Below are positions 20,192-28,462 of a stretch of 64,000 bases of DNA, one piece after another (position 1 is the first letter of the stretch; every line of letters starts with the position of its first letter). This DNA is from Teichococcus vastitatis (GTDB taxonomy: Bacteria; Pseudomonadota; Alphaproteobacteria; Acetobacterales; Acetobacteraceae), in contig NZ_QXGS01000007.1 in NCBI RefSeq assembly GCF_003604215.1, forward strand, positions 1-64,000. The letters run 5' to 3'. Position numbers and translations under genes: made by a program. The notes under the pieces were generated by a model, which was not told where the DNA came from, ran no database searches, and worked only from the letters and a program-made list of their open reading frames with translations.

Positions 20192-21708
20192 GCGTGCGCT
20201 TCCTCCGCCTCGTGCCGGGACCCGATCGCCAGGCGCAGCACCGCCTGCTCGCTGAAGCCGGCGCGGTCCAGCCCGCCGCTGATACGGCCCTCATGCATCA
20301 CCACGATGCGGTCGCTGACGCCCAGCACCTCCTCCATGTCGGAGGAGATCATCAGGATGGCGACGCCGCGGTCGGACAAGGCGCGCATCAGCGCGTAGAT
20401 CTCTCCCTTCGCGCCGACATCGATGCCGCGGGTCGGCTCGTCGAACAGGATCACCCTGGGCGCCATGGACAGCCACTTGCCCAGCACCACCTTCTGCTGG
20501 TTGCCGCCCGACAGGGTGCCGGCGCGCACCGAGCAGTTCGGCGCCTTGATGCGCAGCCCCTGGCGCTGCTTCTCCGCCGCCGAGCGTTCCAGCCGGTGCA
20601 CCATCAGCCCGCCGCGGGTGTAGTCCGGGGCGCTGGCCAGGGTGACGTTCTCGGTGATCGGCATGTCGAGCACGAGGCCGGCCTTCTTGCGGTCCTCCGG
20701 TGCCAGGTAGATGCCGGCAGCCACCGCGTCGCGCGGCCCGCGCAGGGTGAGGGGCTTGCCATCCAGGCGGACCTCGCCGGCCAGCGGCAGGTCGATGCCG
20801 AACAGCGTGCGCGCCAGCGAGGTCCGGCCGGCGCCGACCAGCCCGGCGAGGCCCAGGATCTCGCCCGGACGGATATGCAGATCCACCGCGCTGCCGGGGA
20901 ACGCCGTGGTCACCAGCCCGCGCACCGCCAATCCGCCTTCGCCGGGCGGATTCGCCGGCGGTGCGTAGAGCGAACGCAGCTCGCGCCCGATCATCAGCCG
21001 GATCATGGTGCCGTGGGCGATGTCCTCGCGCCGCAGCGCGCCCACCATCTTGCCGTCGCGCAGGCAGACCACGCGGTCGGCGCAGTCGACGATCTCGCCC
21101 AGCCGATGGGTGATGTAGATCAACCCGACGCCGTCGGCGCGCAGTTCCTTGACCACCGTCAGCAGCCGCGCGGTTTCCGACAGGGTGAGGGAGGAGGTCG
21201 GCTCGTCCAGGATGATGATGCGCGCCTCGGCCGCCAGCGCGCGGGCGATCTCCACCAATTGCCGCTGCGCGATGGAGAGTTCCGCCACCGGCGTGTCCGG
21301 GGTGAAGTCGGCGCCCAGCCGCTGCAGGATCGGCGCCACCTTCTCCCGCGTCGCGCGGCGGTCCACCAGCCGCAGCAGGCCGCCGCGCAGCGGCTCCCGC
21401 CCGAACAGCACGTTGCCGGCGACATCGAGGTTGTCGAACAGGCTCAGCTCCTGGTGCACGAAGGCGATGCCGGCGCGCGTCGCCGCCGGCACATCCCAGG
21501 ATTCCTGCACCTGCCCGTCGATGCGCAGCGTTCCCTCGCTGGGCGGCACCACGCCGCCCAGCACCTTCATCAGCGTCGACTTGCCGGCGCCGTTCTCGCC
21601 GATCAGCCCGAGGATCTCGCCGCGGTCGAGGTGCAGGCTGACACCGTCAAGCGCGCGGACGCCGGGATAGGTCTTGCCGATCCCCTCCAGTTCCAGCAGC
21701 GGTGCCAT
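20188..21708 (-). CDS. CUT2 sugar ABC ATP-binding protein, RbsA/XylG-like
   Basis: Fused two-domain ATPase of 506 residues. The first domain has Walker A GENGAGKST and Walker B RIIILDEPTSSL. The second has the degenerate P-loop region GLVGAGRTSLARTLFG and the signature LSGGNQQKVVLGKWL, with VILFDEPTRGIDVGAK following. The tandem layout with one canonical and one degenerate site is the norm for RbsA, MglA and XylG. It starts 6 bases after the binding-protein gene stop and overlaps the permease start by four bases, so all three are one transport unit. Confidence 0.92.
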   Translation of the reverse strand: MAPLLELEGIGKTYPGVRALDGVSLHLDRGEILGLIGENGAGKSTLMKVLGGVVPPSEGTLRIDGQVQESWDVPAATRAGIAFVHQELSLFDNLDVAGNVLFGREPLRGGLLRLVDRRATREKVAPILQRLGADFTPDTPVAELSIAQRQLVEIARALAAEARIIILDEPTSSLTLSETARLLTVVKELRADGVGLIYITHRLGEIVDCADRVVCLRDGKMVGALRREDIAHGTMIRLMIGRELRSLYAPPANPPGEGGLAVRGLVTTAFPGSAVDLHIRPGEILGLAGLVGAGRTSLARTLFGIDLPLAGEVRLDGKPLTLRGPRDAVAAGIYLAPEDRKKAGLVLDMPITENVTLASAPDYTRGGLMVHRLERSAAEKQRQGLRIKAPNCSVRAGTLSGGNQQKVVLGKWLSMAPRVILFDEPTRGIDVGAKGEIYALMRALSDRGVAILMISSDMEEVLGVSDRIVVMHEGRISGGLDRAGFSEQAVLRLAIGSRHEAEEAHA

Positions 21709-21714
21709 GCGGCG

Positions 21715-22671
21715 TCAGGCCCCCCGCAGGAGGTCCCGCATCTGCTTCTGGAAGTCGGCGACGTTGGATTTGTCGATGATGCGGGTCGGGATGATGATCT
21801 GCTTGTTGGCGGGGATGAAGGATTTGTCGCCGTTCAGCACCTTCACCATGCCGACCATGCTCTGGTAGCCGAACTCGAAGGGCTGCTGCACCACGGTGGA
21901 TTCGATGGTGCCGTCGGCGATGCCGCGCAGCGTCAGCGCATCCTCGTCGAAGCCGACGATCTTGACCTTGCCCTCGCGCCCCGCGCCCTTCACCGCCTGA
22001 TAGATCTGCGGCGTGTTGTAGGCCCACAGGCCGGTCAGCAGGTTGATGTCGGAATAGCGCGCCAGCGTGTCCTCGACGTTGCGCTTGGCGCGGGCGATGT
22101 CGCTCTCATCGGTGCGGATATCGATGATGTTGATCTCGCTGCCCTGCAGCTCCTCGCGGATGCCCTGCACGCGCTCGCGCGCATTGTCGGCGTCCATAGT
22201 GCCGACGAACAGCATCGCCTTGCCGCCCTGCGGCAGCGCCTTCTTCATCTGCTTGCCCGCCTCGCGCCCGGCGGCGACGTTGTCGGTGCCGATATAGACC
22301 AGCCGGTTGCTGTTCGGCGCGTCGCTGTCCGAGGTGAACAGGATCGCCTGCGAGGCCACGCGGTTCAGCGTTTCGGTGGAATTGGCCGGGTTGATCGGCG
22401 AGATAGCGATGCCGGCCACCTTGCGCGCCAGCAGCTCGTCGATGATGCGGCGCTGCTCGGCGGCGCTGGCCTGGCCGGGCACGATCATCTCCATGGCGAA
22501 GTCGGGATGCTCGCGATTGGCCTTCTCGATGCCGCGGCGGCAGATGGTCCAGAAATCGGCCGAAACATTGACCACGAAGGCGAGGCTGCGCTTCTCCTGC
22601 GCGGCACCCATCCGGGGCCATGAAGCCAGCGCGATCGCGGCCGGAGCGGCCAGCAGTGAACGCCTTTGCAT
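21715..22671 (-). CDS. CUT2 sugar ABC substrate-binding protein
   Basis: Periplasmic binding protein (Peripla_BP_4 type) of 318 residues with an N-terminal export signal MQRRSLLAAPAAIALASWP and cleavage near GAAQ. Typical segments are FWTICRRGIEKA, PINPANSTETLNR, DSDAPNSNRLVYIGTDN and VKIVGFDEDALTLRGIADG. The ATG at 22671 is set by GGGAGGA upstream and by the signal peptide. Two tandem hairpins lie just upstream, between it and the SDR gene, which may let this gene be expressed above its neighbours. Confidence 0.9.
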   Translation of the reverse strand: MQRRSLLAAPAAIALASWPRMGAAQEKRSLAFVVNVSADFWTICRRGIEKANREHPDFAMEMIVPGQASAAEQRRIIDELLARKVAGIAISPINPANSTETLNRVASQAILFTSDSDAPNSNRLVYIGTDNVAAGREAGKQMKKALPQGGKAMLFVGTMDADNARERVQGIREELQGSEINIIDIRTDESDIARAKRNVEDTLARYSDINLLTGLWAYNTPQIYQAVKGAGREGKVKIVGFDEDALTLRGIADGTIESTVVQQPFEFGYQSMVGMVKVLNGDKSFIPANKQIIIPTRIIDKSNVADFQKQMRDLLRGA

Positions 22672-22690
22672 CGCTTTTTTCCTCCCTGCG

Positions 22691-22724
22691 GGCCCGTTGG
22701 CGGGCCTCAGCCCTGAACAGGGCT
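22691..22724 (-). repeat. Two tandem dyads upstream of the sugar-binding protein gene
   Basis: GGCCCG-TTGG-CGGGCC (22691-22706) and AGCCCTG-AA-CAGGGCT (22709-22724) lie back to back, 20-53 bases upstream of the binding-protein start. No T-tract follows on the minus strand; the second hairpin is followed directly by the first and then by the Shine-Dalgarno region. Intercistronic processing or an operator are the likely roles. Confidence 0.5.
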
Positions 22725-22803
22725 GTTGCGCGAAGGCTAGCAGATGCTTTTCGCGCCGAACCGGGCCACGAAGCGGCCGCACGAAGCTGTGAAGTGGATA
22801 ACG

Positions 22804-23574
22804 TCAGGTCCATCCGCCATCCACCACGAATTCCTGCGCGGAACACATGGCGGAAGCATTTGAGGCCAGAAACAAGGCCATGTCGGCGATGTGCTCCGGC
22901 CGCACCCGTCCGGCCAGCGCCTGCCCGGCATCGATCTCGCGCTCGGCCTCAGGGGTGACCCAAAGCTTCAGCTGACGCTCAGTCATCACCCAGCCGGGCA
23001 CCAGCGTGTTGACGCGGATGTTCTGCTTGCCGAAATCCCGCGCCAGGCCGCGCGTCAGGCCCTGCATCGAGGCCTTGGCCATGGTGTAGGCCGGCATGCC
23101 GCCCTGCCGCAGCTTCCACGACACCGAGCCGAAATTGATGATGGAGCCGCCGCCGGCGCGCTGCATCATGGGGATCACGGCCTGCGCCGCGAAGAACACC
23201 GGGCGCATGTTCACGGCGATGCGGTCATCCCAGTATTCCGGGGTCACGCGCTCCACCGCGTGGCGCTCGTCATGCGCCGCGTTGTTGAGCAGCACGGTGA
23301 CGTCGCCATGCGCCTCGCCCACGCGGCGCACCGAGTCGCGCAGCGCCTCGATGTCGCGCAGGTCGCAGTACAGGAACAACGGCTTGTGCTGAGCGCCCTC
23401 CGCCGCGATCGACTCGACCACCGCCTCGCTTTCATCCCGGGCGATGTCCACGAAGGCCACCTTGCTGCCCTGGCGTGCGAAGGCGCGGGTCAGCGCGGCG
23501 CCGATGCCGCTGCCGCCGCCGGTGATGAACACGCTGCGCCCGGCCAGGTCCGGGTAGGTGGCGTTCTGCTGCAT
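22804..23574 (-). CDS. SDR-family oxidoreductase of the CUT2 sugar locus
   Basis: Short-chain dehydrogenase of 256 residues. TGGGSGIG is near residues 18-25, NNAAHD stands in place of the usual NNAG, the Ser is in INFGSVSW, and YTMAKAS holds the Tyr/Lys pair. The C-terminal VDGGWT end is typical of sugar and polyol SDRs. The ATG at 23574 is chosen over a far-upstream ATG because the extension is Arg/Pro-rich and non-homologous. It lies 130 bases upstream of the binding-protein gene in the same orientation, so it probably oxidises the imported sugar (inference), for example to a lactone. Confidence 0.87.
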   Translation of the reverse strand: MQQNATYPDLAGRSVFITGGGSGIGAALTRAFARQGSKVAFVDIARDESEAVVESIAAEGAQHKPLFLYCDLRDIEALRDSVRRVGEAHGDVTVLLNNAAHDERHAVERVTPEYWDDRIAVNMRPVFFAAQAVIPMMQRAGGGSIINFGSVSWKLRQGGMPAYTMAKASMQGLTRGLARDFGKQNIRVNTLVPGWVMTERQLKLWVTPEAEREIDAGQALAGRVRPEHIADMALFLASNASAMCSAQEFVVDGGWT

Positions 23575-23668
23575 CTGCTTCCGTCTCCGCTTCCCTTGCC
23601 GCTCCCTCTGGCGGGGCGCCGCAAAGCCAGAGTGGGCCGCTTTGCCGCCGCCTGCAACGGGGCGCGAC

Positions 23669-25582
23669 CTACAGCAGCAGGGGCTCGCCCATGGGCTGGC
23701 ACGGGGCCATGCTGGTCTCCGGCGCCAGGGTCGGCACACCGCAGCGGCACAGATAGGCTGCCACGGCGTCGGCTTCGGCAACGGGGCGAGTCGGATCGTC
23801 GGAACTGCCGGGCGGCACAAAGATCACGGTCTGGAACCGGGCGCGGGTCAGCAGCACGCGGTAGGTGTTGCGGATGTAACGCCGCGCTTCCGGCGCCTGA
23901 ACCCGTTGCCAGCCCGTGCCGGCGAACCGCCGTGCCTGCCAGCCATCCGGACCGCGGACGAAATCGCCGCCCCAGGCGAGCCCGACCCAGTCCAGTTCCA
24001 GCCCCTGGCAGGCATATTCCGTGGCGCAGACTTCCAGCGCATCGGAACCGCGCACATCCGGCCAGCGGCGCAGGAACCAGTTCACCACCTCGGCGTCGGC
24101 GCCCTGAAGCTGTGCGCCCAGCCCTTCCGCCCTCAGCCGCTTGGCCTTGGCAGAACACACCAGGCCGGCGCGGCGCAGGCCGCGCGCCTGGTGGCGCAAC
24201 GCGTGACGCAGGGCGGCGAGGTTGCGCGTCAGGACGAAGGGCGGCGGCGATTCCGCGGCGATGGCGGCCGCCACTTCCGGTTGGTCCGTCAGCACGGCAT
24301 CCACCCAGGCGGCCGCGGCATCGTGATGCACCGTGCGGATCGGCACCCGAAGATCCAGGGCAGGGTCCAGTGCCAGCCAGGACGGCGCATCCTCGGCTAG
24401 GCGCTGCATCGGCTCGGGGGCTGCCAGAACATGCGGCGCCGCGCTGGCCTGCCAGCTTCCCCGGCTGGCGGCGATCACCCGGCCCCATTCCCGCAGCCCG
24501 GCCTCTCCGGTGTTGATCTCCTGCCCGTTGCCGATCAGCGCCACGATCACCGACCAGCCAGCCCTCCGCGCCATGATCTCCAGCATGTGGCCGGGTTCGG
24601 ACAAGGTCAGGATGGAACTCCGGCGCTGCGTGTCGCGGCCAGCCTGCGCCGCGTCCCAGGCGCGCTGCGCTTCGTCGAAGATCACCACATGCTCGGCCGG
24701 CGCCTCGGCGGGGTGACGCACATGGTGCTCCAGGAAGCGGTGGACGTTCTGCAGCACGGCGCGGGCTTCCCGACGCGGCTGGCGCTGGCCGCGACCCTGG
24801 CGCTGCTGTGCATCCTGCACCAGCGCGCCGCGCAGCACCGCGATCAGCGGCGCATTGCCGGTCAGGAAGGTGGTGCCTTCGGCCCCGCCGCCAAAGGCGA
24901 GATGCAGGCCGCAGAGGGTTTTGCCGGCCCCCGGCACGCCGGTGACAAACACTACGCGCCGTTCGCCGGCCGCCGCAGCGCCGCGGATCGCGCGGCGGAT
25001 GGCCTCCGTGGTGCGCGTCAGATTAGCGGCATCGGCGCGGGCGGAGGCGATGGCCGTGACGTCGTGCCGGTCGAACAGGCGGCGCGCCGCATCGATGATG
25101 CCGGGCACCGGCTTGTAGGGGGCAGCGCGCCAGGCCGCGGGATCCAGGGGCTGCTCCGGCGTGGGGATGGAAGCCTGAATGTTGCGCAGCAGCCCTGGCA
25201 GTCCGCCGCGGCCGGCGCGCAGCACCGGCGTCACCGCGTGAAAGATCGGCCATTGGTTGACGGGCGGGGCGGCCTCGCTGCACAGGAGCAGCGGCACCAC
25301 CGGCCAGGCCCGGCTGGCGGCGTGGAAGTCATGCAGGTCTAGCGCGTAATCCTCGGCCTGCGCCAGATCCGCCGCCGTGAAGCCGGCGGCGCCATGCTTG
25401 TATTCGAGCACCAGGATGGCGCGGTCGGTCAGCAGCACCGCATCGATGCGCTTTTCCAGCCGCAGCAGGTCGCATTCCAGCAGCATAGTCCAGCCGGACC
25501 CACCGGCCTGTTGCACCGCCTGCTGTAATGTCTCGATCAGGGCGCGCCAGCTTTCCCGCTGGGCCCGCTGCACCTCCGGCAT
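23669..25582 (-). CDS. DUF2075-type nuclease-ATPase (helicase-like), 5' end interrupted
   Basis: A 637-residue reading frame. The N-terminal part holds a PD-(D/E)xK-like nuclease core: Asp47 in RIDAVLL, then Glu60 and Lys62 in VLEYK, followed by DYALDLHDFH. The C-terminal DUF2075 ATPase has Walker A GVPGAGKT (215-222), Walker B IFDEAQRAW (301-309) and helicase-like end motifs QGLELDWVGLAWG and YRVLLTRAR. Family roles are uncertain; they resemble Schlafen-type and phage-defence ATPases. No Shine-Dalgarno precedes this ATG, and family-like sequence continues upstream beyond an in-frame TGA (see 25583-25675). The protein may therefore be N-terminally shortened or the gene dead. Confidence 0.7.
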   Translation of the reverse strand: MPEVQRAQRESWRALIETLQQAVQQAGGSGWTMLLECDLLRLEKRIDAVLLTDRAILVLEYKHGAAGFTAADLAQAEDYALDLHDFHAASRAWPVVPLLLCSEAAPPVNQWPIFHAVTPVLRAGRGGLPGLLRNIQASIPTPEQPLDPAAWRAAPYKPVPGIIDAARRLFDRHDVTAIASARADAANLTRTTEAIRRAIRGAAAAGERRVVFVTGVPGAGKTLCGLHLAFGGGAEGTTFLTGNAPLIAVLRGALVQDAQQRQGRGQRQPRREARAVLQNVHRFLEHHVRHPAEAPAEHVVIFDEAQRAWDAAQAGRDTQRRSSILTLSEPGHMLEIMARRAGWSVIVALIGNGQEINTGEAGLREWGRVIAASRGSWQASAAPHVLAAPEPMQRLAEDAPSWLALDPALDLRVPIRTVHHDAAAAWVDAVLTDQPEVAAAIAAESPPPFVLTRNLAALRHALRHQARGLRRAGLVCSAKAKRLRAEGLGAQLQGADAEVVNWFLRRWPDVRGSDALEVCATEYACQGLELDWVGLAWGGDFVRGPDGWQARRFAGTGWQRVQAPEARRYIRNTYRVLLTRARFQTVIFVPPGSSDDPTRPVAEADAVAAYLCRCGVPTLAPETSMAPCQPMGEPLLL

Positions 25583-25675
25583 CTGGCCGGCCTGGGCGAA
25601 GGCCAGTTGCCCCGCTCAATGATCCGCGGCATGGCGCAGCAATTCGGCGCCGGAGGCGCAGATCCAGGCTTCCAT
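25583..25675 (-). pseudogene. Detached 5' segment of the DUF2075 gene, ended by an in-frame TGA
   Basis: In the same frame as the DUF2075 gene, an ATG at 25675 preceded by AGGA opens 19 codons beginning MEAWICASGAELL, then a TGA at codon 20, then GQLAFAQAGQ leading straight into the downstream gene. From memory of the family, full-length members begin with a short W/Y-containing start, an E-F/L-L segment and then an ILGxLA-like block, which matches both sides of the stop. I read this as the original N-terminus cut by a nonsense change or a sequencing error. Confidence 0.55.
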
Positions 25676-25741
25676 GCGGCGATCCTACCGGCGGATCAAC
25701 CCTCGGGTAAATGGCCTTCCCGGCATTGGGTGGATATGGGT

Positions 25742-26623
25742 TCAGCGTTTCCGGCGCGGCCAGGTGGCCAGCCCGATGCTGCCTAGCATCAGCGCGAGGC
25801 CCGCGCCGTGCAGCGGCCGGAAGGTTTCACCCAGCACCAGCACGGCGACCAGCGCGGCGCTGGCCGGCAACAGGGCGCAGAACACGCCCGCCACCCCCGC
25901 CGGGGCGCGCAACAATCCCTGATACCACAGCAGCAGGCACAGCACCGAGGCGGTCAGGCTGTGGAACACCAGCAGGCCGGAGATCATGGGCTGTCCCAGC
26001 GCCGCCGCCGAAGCCAGCACCGGCAGGCAGAAGGGCAGCAGCATCAGCGTGCTGAACGCCTGCATCCAGAAGCTGGCGGTGATCACGGGAACCCGGCCGG
26101 AGATGCGCTTGGCAAGCAGCACATAGGCGGCCTCGCCGCAAACGGCGAGAAACACCAGCGCGTTGCCGAACAGGCTGCCCCCGCCATTGGCCGCGCCCTG
26201 CGCCCCGGACGCCAAGGTCAGCGCACCCATGCCAGAGGCGGCCAGCGCCGCCGCAGCCCATTGCCGCGGCGCCAGACGCTCCCGCAGCCACAGGGCCGAA
26301 CCCAGGGCGATCACCGCCGGCAGCGTCGCCAGCACCAGCCCGGCTTCCAGCGCCGTGGTGTGGCGCAGCCCGGCCAGCAGGGCGGTGTTGTAGAGCAGCG
26401 TGCCGAGCAGCGCCTGCGCCGCCAGGTTCGCCAGCGTGGCCGGGGGCAGGCGCAGCTGGCCATCGCGGGCGCGTGCCAGCGGCCACAGCACCACGCAGGC
26501 CAGAAGGCAGCGCAGCCCGACGATCATGGCCACCGGAAGGGCACCGGCCAGCAGCTTGGCCACCGCCACGTTGACGCCGACCAGCGCCATGGACGTGGCC
26601 AGCTGAAGATAGGCAACCAGCAT
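25742..26623 (-). CDS. EamA-family (DMT) transporter
   Basis: Inner-membrane protein of 293 residues with ten predicted transmembrane helices arranged as two EamA repeats. The end of each repeat carries typical stretches (VLATLPAVIALGSALWLRERLAPRQW and ALLPASAALVAVLVLGETF). The family exports metabolites such as amino acids, purines or sugars; the cargo here is unknown. It stands alone between the DUF2075 gene and the isocitrate lyase block. Confidence 0.88.
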   Translation of the reverse strand: MLVAYLQLATSMALVGVNVAVAKLLAGALPVAMIVGLRCLLACVVLWPLARARDGQLRLPPATLANLAAQALLGTLLYNTALLAGLRHTTALEAGLVLATLPAVIALGSALWLRERLAPRQWAAAALAASGMGALTLASGAQGAANGGGSLFGNALVFLAVCGEAAYVLLAKRISGRVPVITASFWMQAFSTLMLLPFCLPVLASAAALGQPMISGLLVFHSLTASVLCLLLWYQGLLRAPAGVAGVFCALLPASAALVAVLVLGETFRPLHGAGLALMLGSIGLATWPRRKR

Positions 26624-26721
26624 GCGCGACCTGTTTCCGGGGCAGGGGCGCGCACCATGTCAGACCCGCCGCCGGCGCGCCATCGGCCGCGATGCGCGCG
26701 GCTGCACGGTGCGAAGGCACG

Positions 26722-26749
26722 AAAAAACCGGGGGATCGCTCCCCCGGTT
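26722..26749 (-). terminator. Intrinsic terminator of the aceA transcript
   Basis: Ten-base-pair stem, arms 26726-26735 and 26740-26749, with a four-base loop. On the minus strand it is followed by a run of six T. It lies 26 bases beyond the stop of the 53-codon gene, so that gene and isocitrate lyase share one transcript end. Confidence 0.85.
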
Positions 26750-26775
26750 GAGGTTCAGTGAGGGAGGGCTGAGGC

Positions 26776-26937
26776 TCAGTGACCCATCTGGTCGTCGCGG
26801 AAAGCGGTGCTGGGGGTCGGCACCGCGGCGGCATTGGCGGCCGGCTTCATGCCGTGCTGGGACGGCGCCATCGGCGGCTCGGTGGCCCAGGAATGACCGT
26901 GCACCAGGCCGTCATCATAGTCCTGCTCATTGATCAT
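26776..26937 (-). CDS. 53-residue hypothetical protein downstream of isocitrate lyase
   Basis: Small acidic, His/Pro/Met-rich protein starting MINEQDYDDGLVHGHSWATE and ending FRDDQMGH. It has no signal peptide or membrane segment and no family I recognise. A clear AGGAGA lies just before the ATG at 26937. The gene sits 29 bases after the aceA stop and ends right before a strong terminator, so it is very likely co-transcribed with isocitrate lyase and translated. A role in glyoxylate-shunt regulation is only a guess. Confidence 0.7.
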   Translation of the reverse strand: MINEQDYDDGLVHGHSWATEPPMAPSQHGMKPAANAAAVPTPSTAFRDDQMGH

Positions 26938-26966
26938 GGTTGTTCTCCTGTTTCGGTGGGGTGTTG

Positions 26967-28304
26967 CTACTGCGCCGCCACGGGCGCCGGCGCGGGGTCG
27001 TCGTGGAACTGCGCCGTCTCGGTGCTGTGCGCCAGCGCCGTGGTGGAGGAGGTGCCGCCCGAGGCCGCCGTGGCCACCGCGTCGAAATAGCCGACGCCCA
27101 CCTCGCGCTGGTGGCGTGTCGCGGTGTAGCCATCCGCTTCCGCAGCGAATTCGGCTTGCTGCAGCTCGGAATAGGCGGCCATGCCGCGTTCCTTGTAGCC
27201 GCGCGCCAGCTGGAACATCGCGTGGTTCAGCGAATGGAAGCCGGCCAGGGTGATGAACTGGAACTTGTAGCCCATGGCGCCGATCTCGCGCTGGAACCGC
27301 GCCGCCGCCGCCTCGCCCATTTTGCGTTTCCAGTTGAAGGAGGGCGAGCAATTATAGGCCAGCAGCTTGCCCGGGAATTCCCGATGGATGGCTTCCGCGA
27401 AGGCGCGCGCGTCGTCGAGGTCGGGATCGGAGGTTTCCCACCACAGCAGATCGGCGTAGGGCGCATAGGCGAGGGAACGCGCGATGGCGTAGTCCTTGCC
27501 GACGCCGGGCTTGATGCGGAAGAAGCCTTCCTGCGTGCGCTCGCCGCTGATGAAGGGCCGGTCGCGCTCGTCCACATCGGCGGTGAGCAACTGCGCACTC
27601 TCGGCGTCGGTGCGGCACAGCAGCACGGTGGGCACGCCCTCCACGTCGGCGGCGAGGCGCGCCGCGTTCAACGTGCGGATGTGCTGCGAGATCGGCACCA
27701 GCACCTTGCCGCCGAGATGGCCGCATTTCTTCTCCGACGCCAGCTGGTCCTCGAAATGCACGCCGGCGGCGCCCGCCTCGATCATGGCGCGCATCAGTTC
27801 ATAGGCGTTCAGCGCGCCGCCGAAGCCGGCCTCGGCATCGGCGATCACCGGCGCCATCCAGTGCGTCGTGTCGCCGCCATTCTTCCCGTTGGCGCCTTCC
27901 AGATGCGCGATCTGGTCGGCGCGGCGCAGCGCGTTGTTGATGCGCGTCACCACCATGGGCACCGAGTTCACCGGATACAGCGACTGGTCGGGATACATGG
28001 TCGCCGCCGTGTTGGCGTCCGCCGCCACCTGCCAGCCGGACAGGTAGATCGCCTTCAGCCCCGCCTTCACCTGCTGCAGTGCCTGATTGCCGGTGAGCGC
28101 GCCCAGGGTGTTCACATAGGGCTCGCTGTGCAGCAACTGCCACAGCCGCCGGGCGCCCCTCTCGGCCAGGGTGTGCCTGACGCGGAAGGAGCCGGCCAGT
28201 TTCTCCACATCGGCCGGCGTGTAGTCGCGGCGAATGCCGGCGAAGCGCTCACCGCCGGGGGGTGAGGACAGGCCTTCCGGGGCGGTGTTGATCTCGGGAC
28301 GCAT
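26967..28304 (-). CDS. aceA: Isocitrate lyase
   Basis: Cleaves isocitrate to glyoxylate and succinate, the entry step of the glyoxylate shunt, needed for growth on acetate or fatty acids. The 445-residue protein carries the catalytic loop KKCGHLGGK (active-site Cys), the Mg-binding [10 protein letters not shown] and HFEDQLAS, and the substrate-binding [10 protein letters not shown]. The ATG at 28304 is preceded by GGAGAA. The C-terminal 30 residues are Ala/Pro/Thr-rich and appear lineage-specific. No malate synthase gene is nearby. It diverges from a ScfR-type regulator, its probable controller. Confidence 0.96.
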   Translation of the reverse strand: MRPEINTAPEGLSSPPGGERFAGIRRDYTPADVEKLAGSFRVRHTLAERGARRLWQLLHSEPYVNTLGALTGNQALQQVKAGLKAIYLSGWQVAADANTAATMYPDQSLYPVNSVPMVVTRINNALRRADQIAHLEGANGKNGGDTTHWMAPVIADAEAGFGGALNAYELMRAMIEAGAAGVHFEDQLASEKKCGHLGGKVLVPISQHIRTLNAARLAADVEGVPTVLLCRTDAESAQLLTADVDERDRPFISGERTQEGFFRIKPGVGKDYAIARSLAYAPYADLLWWETSDPDLDDARAFAEAIHREFPGKLLAYNCSPSFNWKRKMGEAAAARFQREIGAMGYKFQFITLAGFHSLNHAMFQLARGYKERGMAAYSELQQAEFAAEADGYTATRHQREVGVGYFDAVATAASGGTSSTTALAHSTETAQFHDDPAPAPVAAQ

Positions 28305-28358
28305 GCTGTTCTCCGGTACGGGGTTGCGGCGTTCTGGCTCGCCGTTCCATGCGTCAAT

Positions 28359-28391
28359 AATTCACATTGCGGGCACTCAATTCACCCCGCA
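28359..28391. promoter_or_regulatory. Candidate operator between aceA and scfR
   Basis: Two AATTCAC direct repeats begin at 28359 and 28379, exactly 20 bases apart. They are interlaced with an inverted repeat TGCGGG-N12-CCCGCA at 28368-28391. The element stands about 60 bases upstream of aceA and 70 bases upstream of the divergent regulator, in the most AT-rich part of the spacer, where a binding site controlling both genes would be expected. Confidence 0.5.
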
Positions 28392-28439
28392 TTCTCTCGA
28401 TGAGGCTGCAACAAGGTGCGGATCTTCACCGACGCTCCG

Positions 28440-28462
28440 GTAAATCTGTAAAGAATGTAAAT
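28440..28462 (+). promoter_or_regulatory. Three GTAAA direct repeats overlapping the scfR start
   Basis: GTAAAT, GTAAAG and GTAAAT begin at 28440, 28448 and 28457; the last overlaps the ATG at 28461. No normal Shine-Dalgarno is present in front of that ATG. The repeats could be an autoregulatory binding site or reflect leaderless or weak translation. Confidence 0.3.

Noticed and set aside
17432-20398. A 988-codon plus-strand frame antisense to the TPP enzyme and CUT2 permease
   Set aside because: Antisense shadow of well-conserved proteins; composition is not protein-like.
25613-25621. Selenocysteine or readthrough recoding of the TGA in the DUF2075 gene
   Set aside because: No selenoprotein family, no stem-loop of SECIS type is evident right after the TGA, and the family has no conserved Cys at that position as far as I recall.
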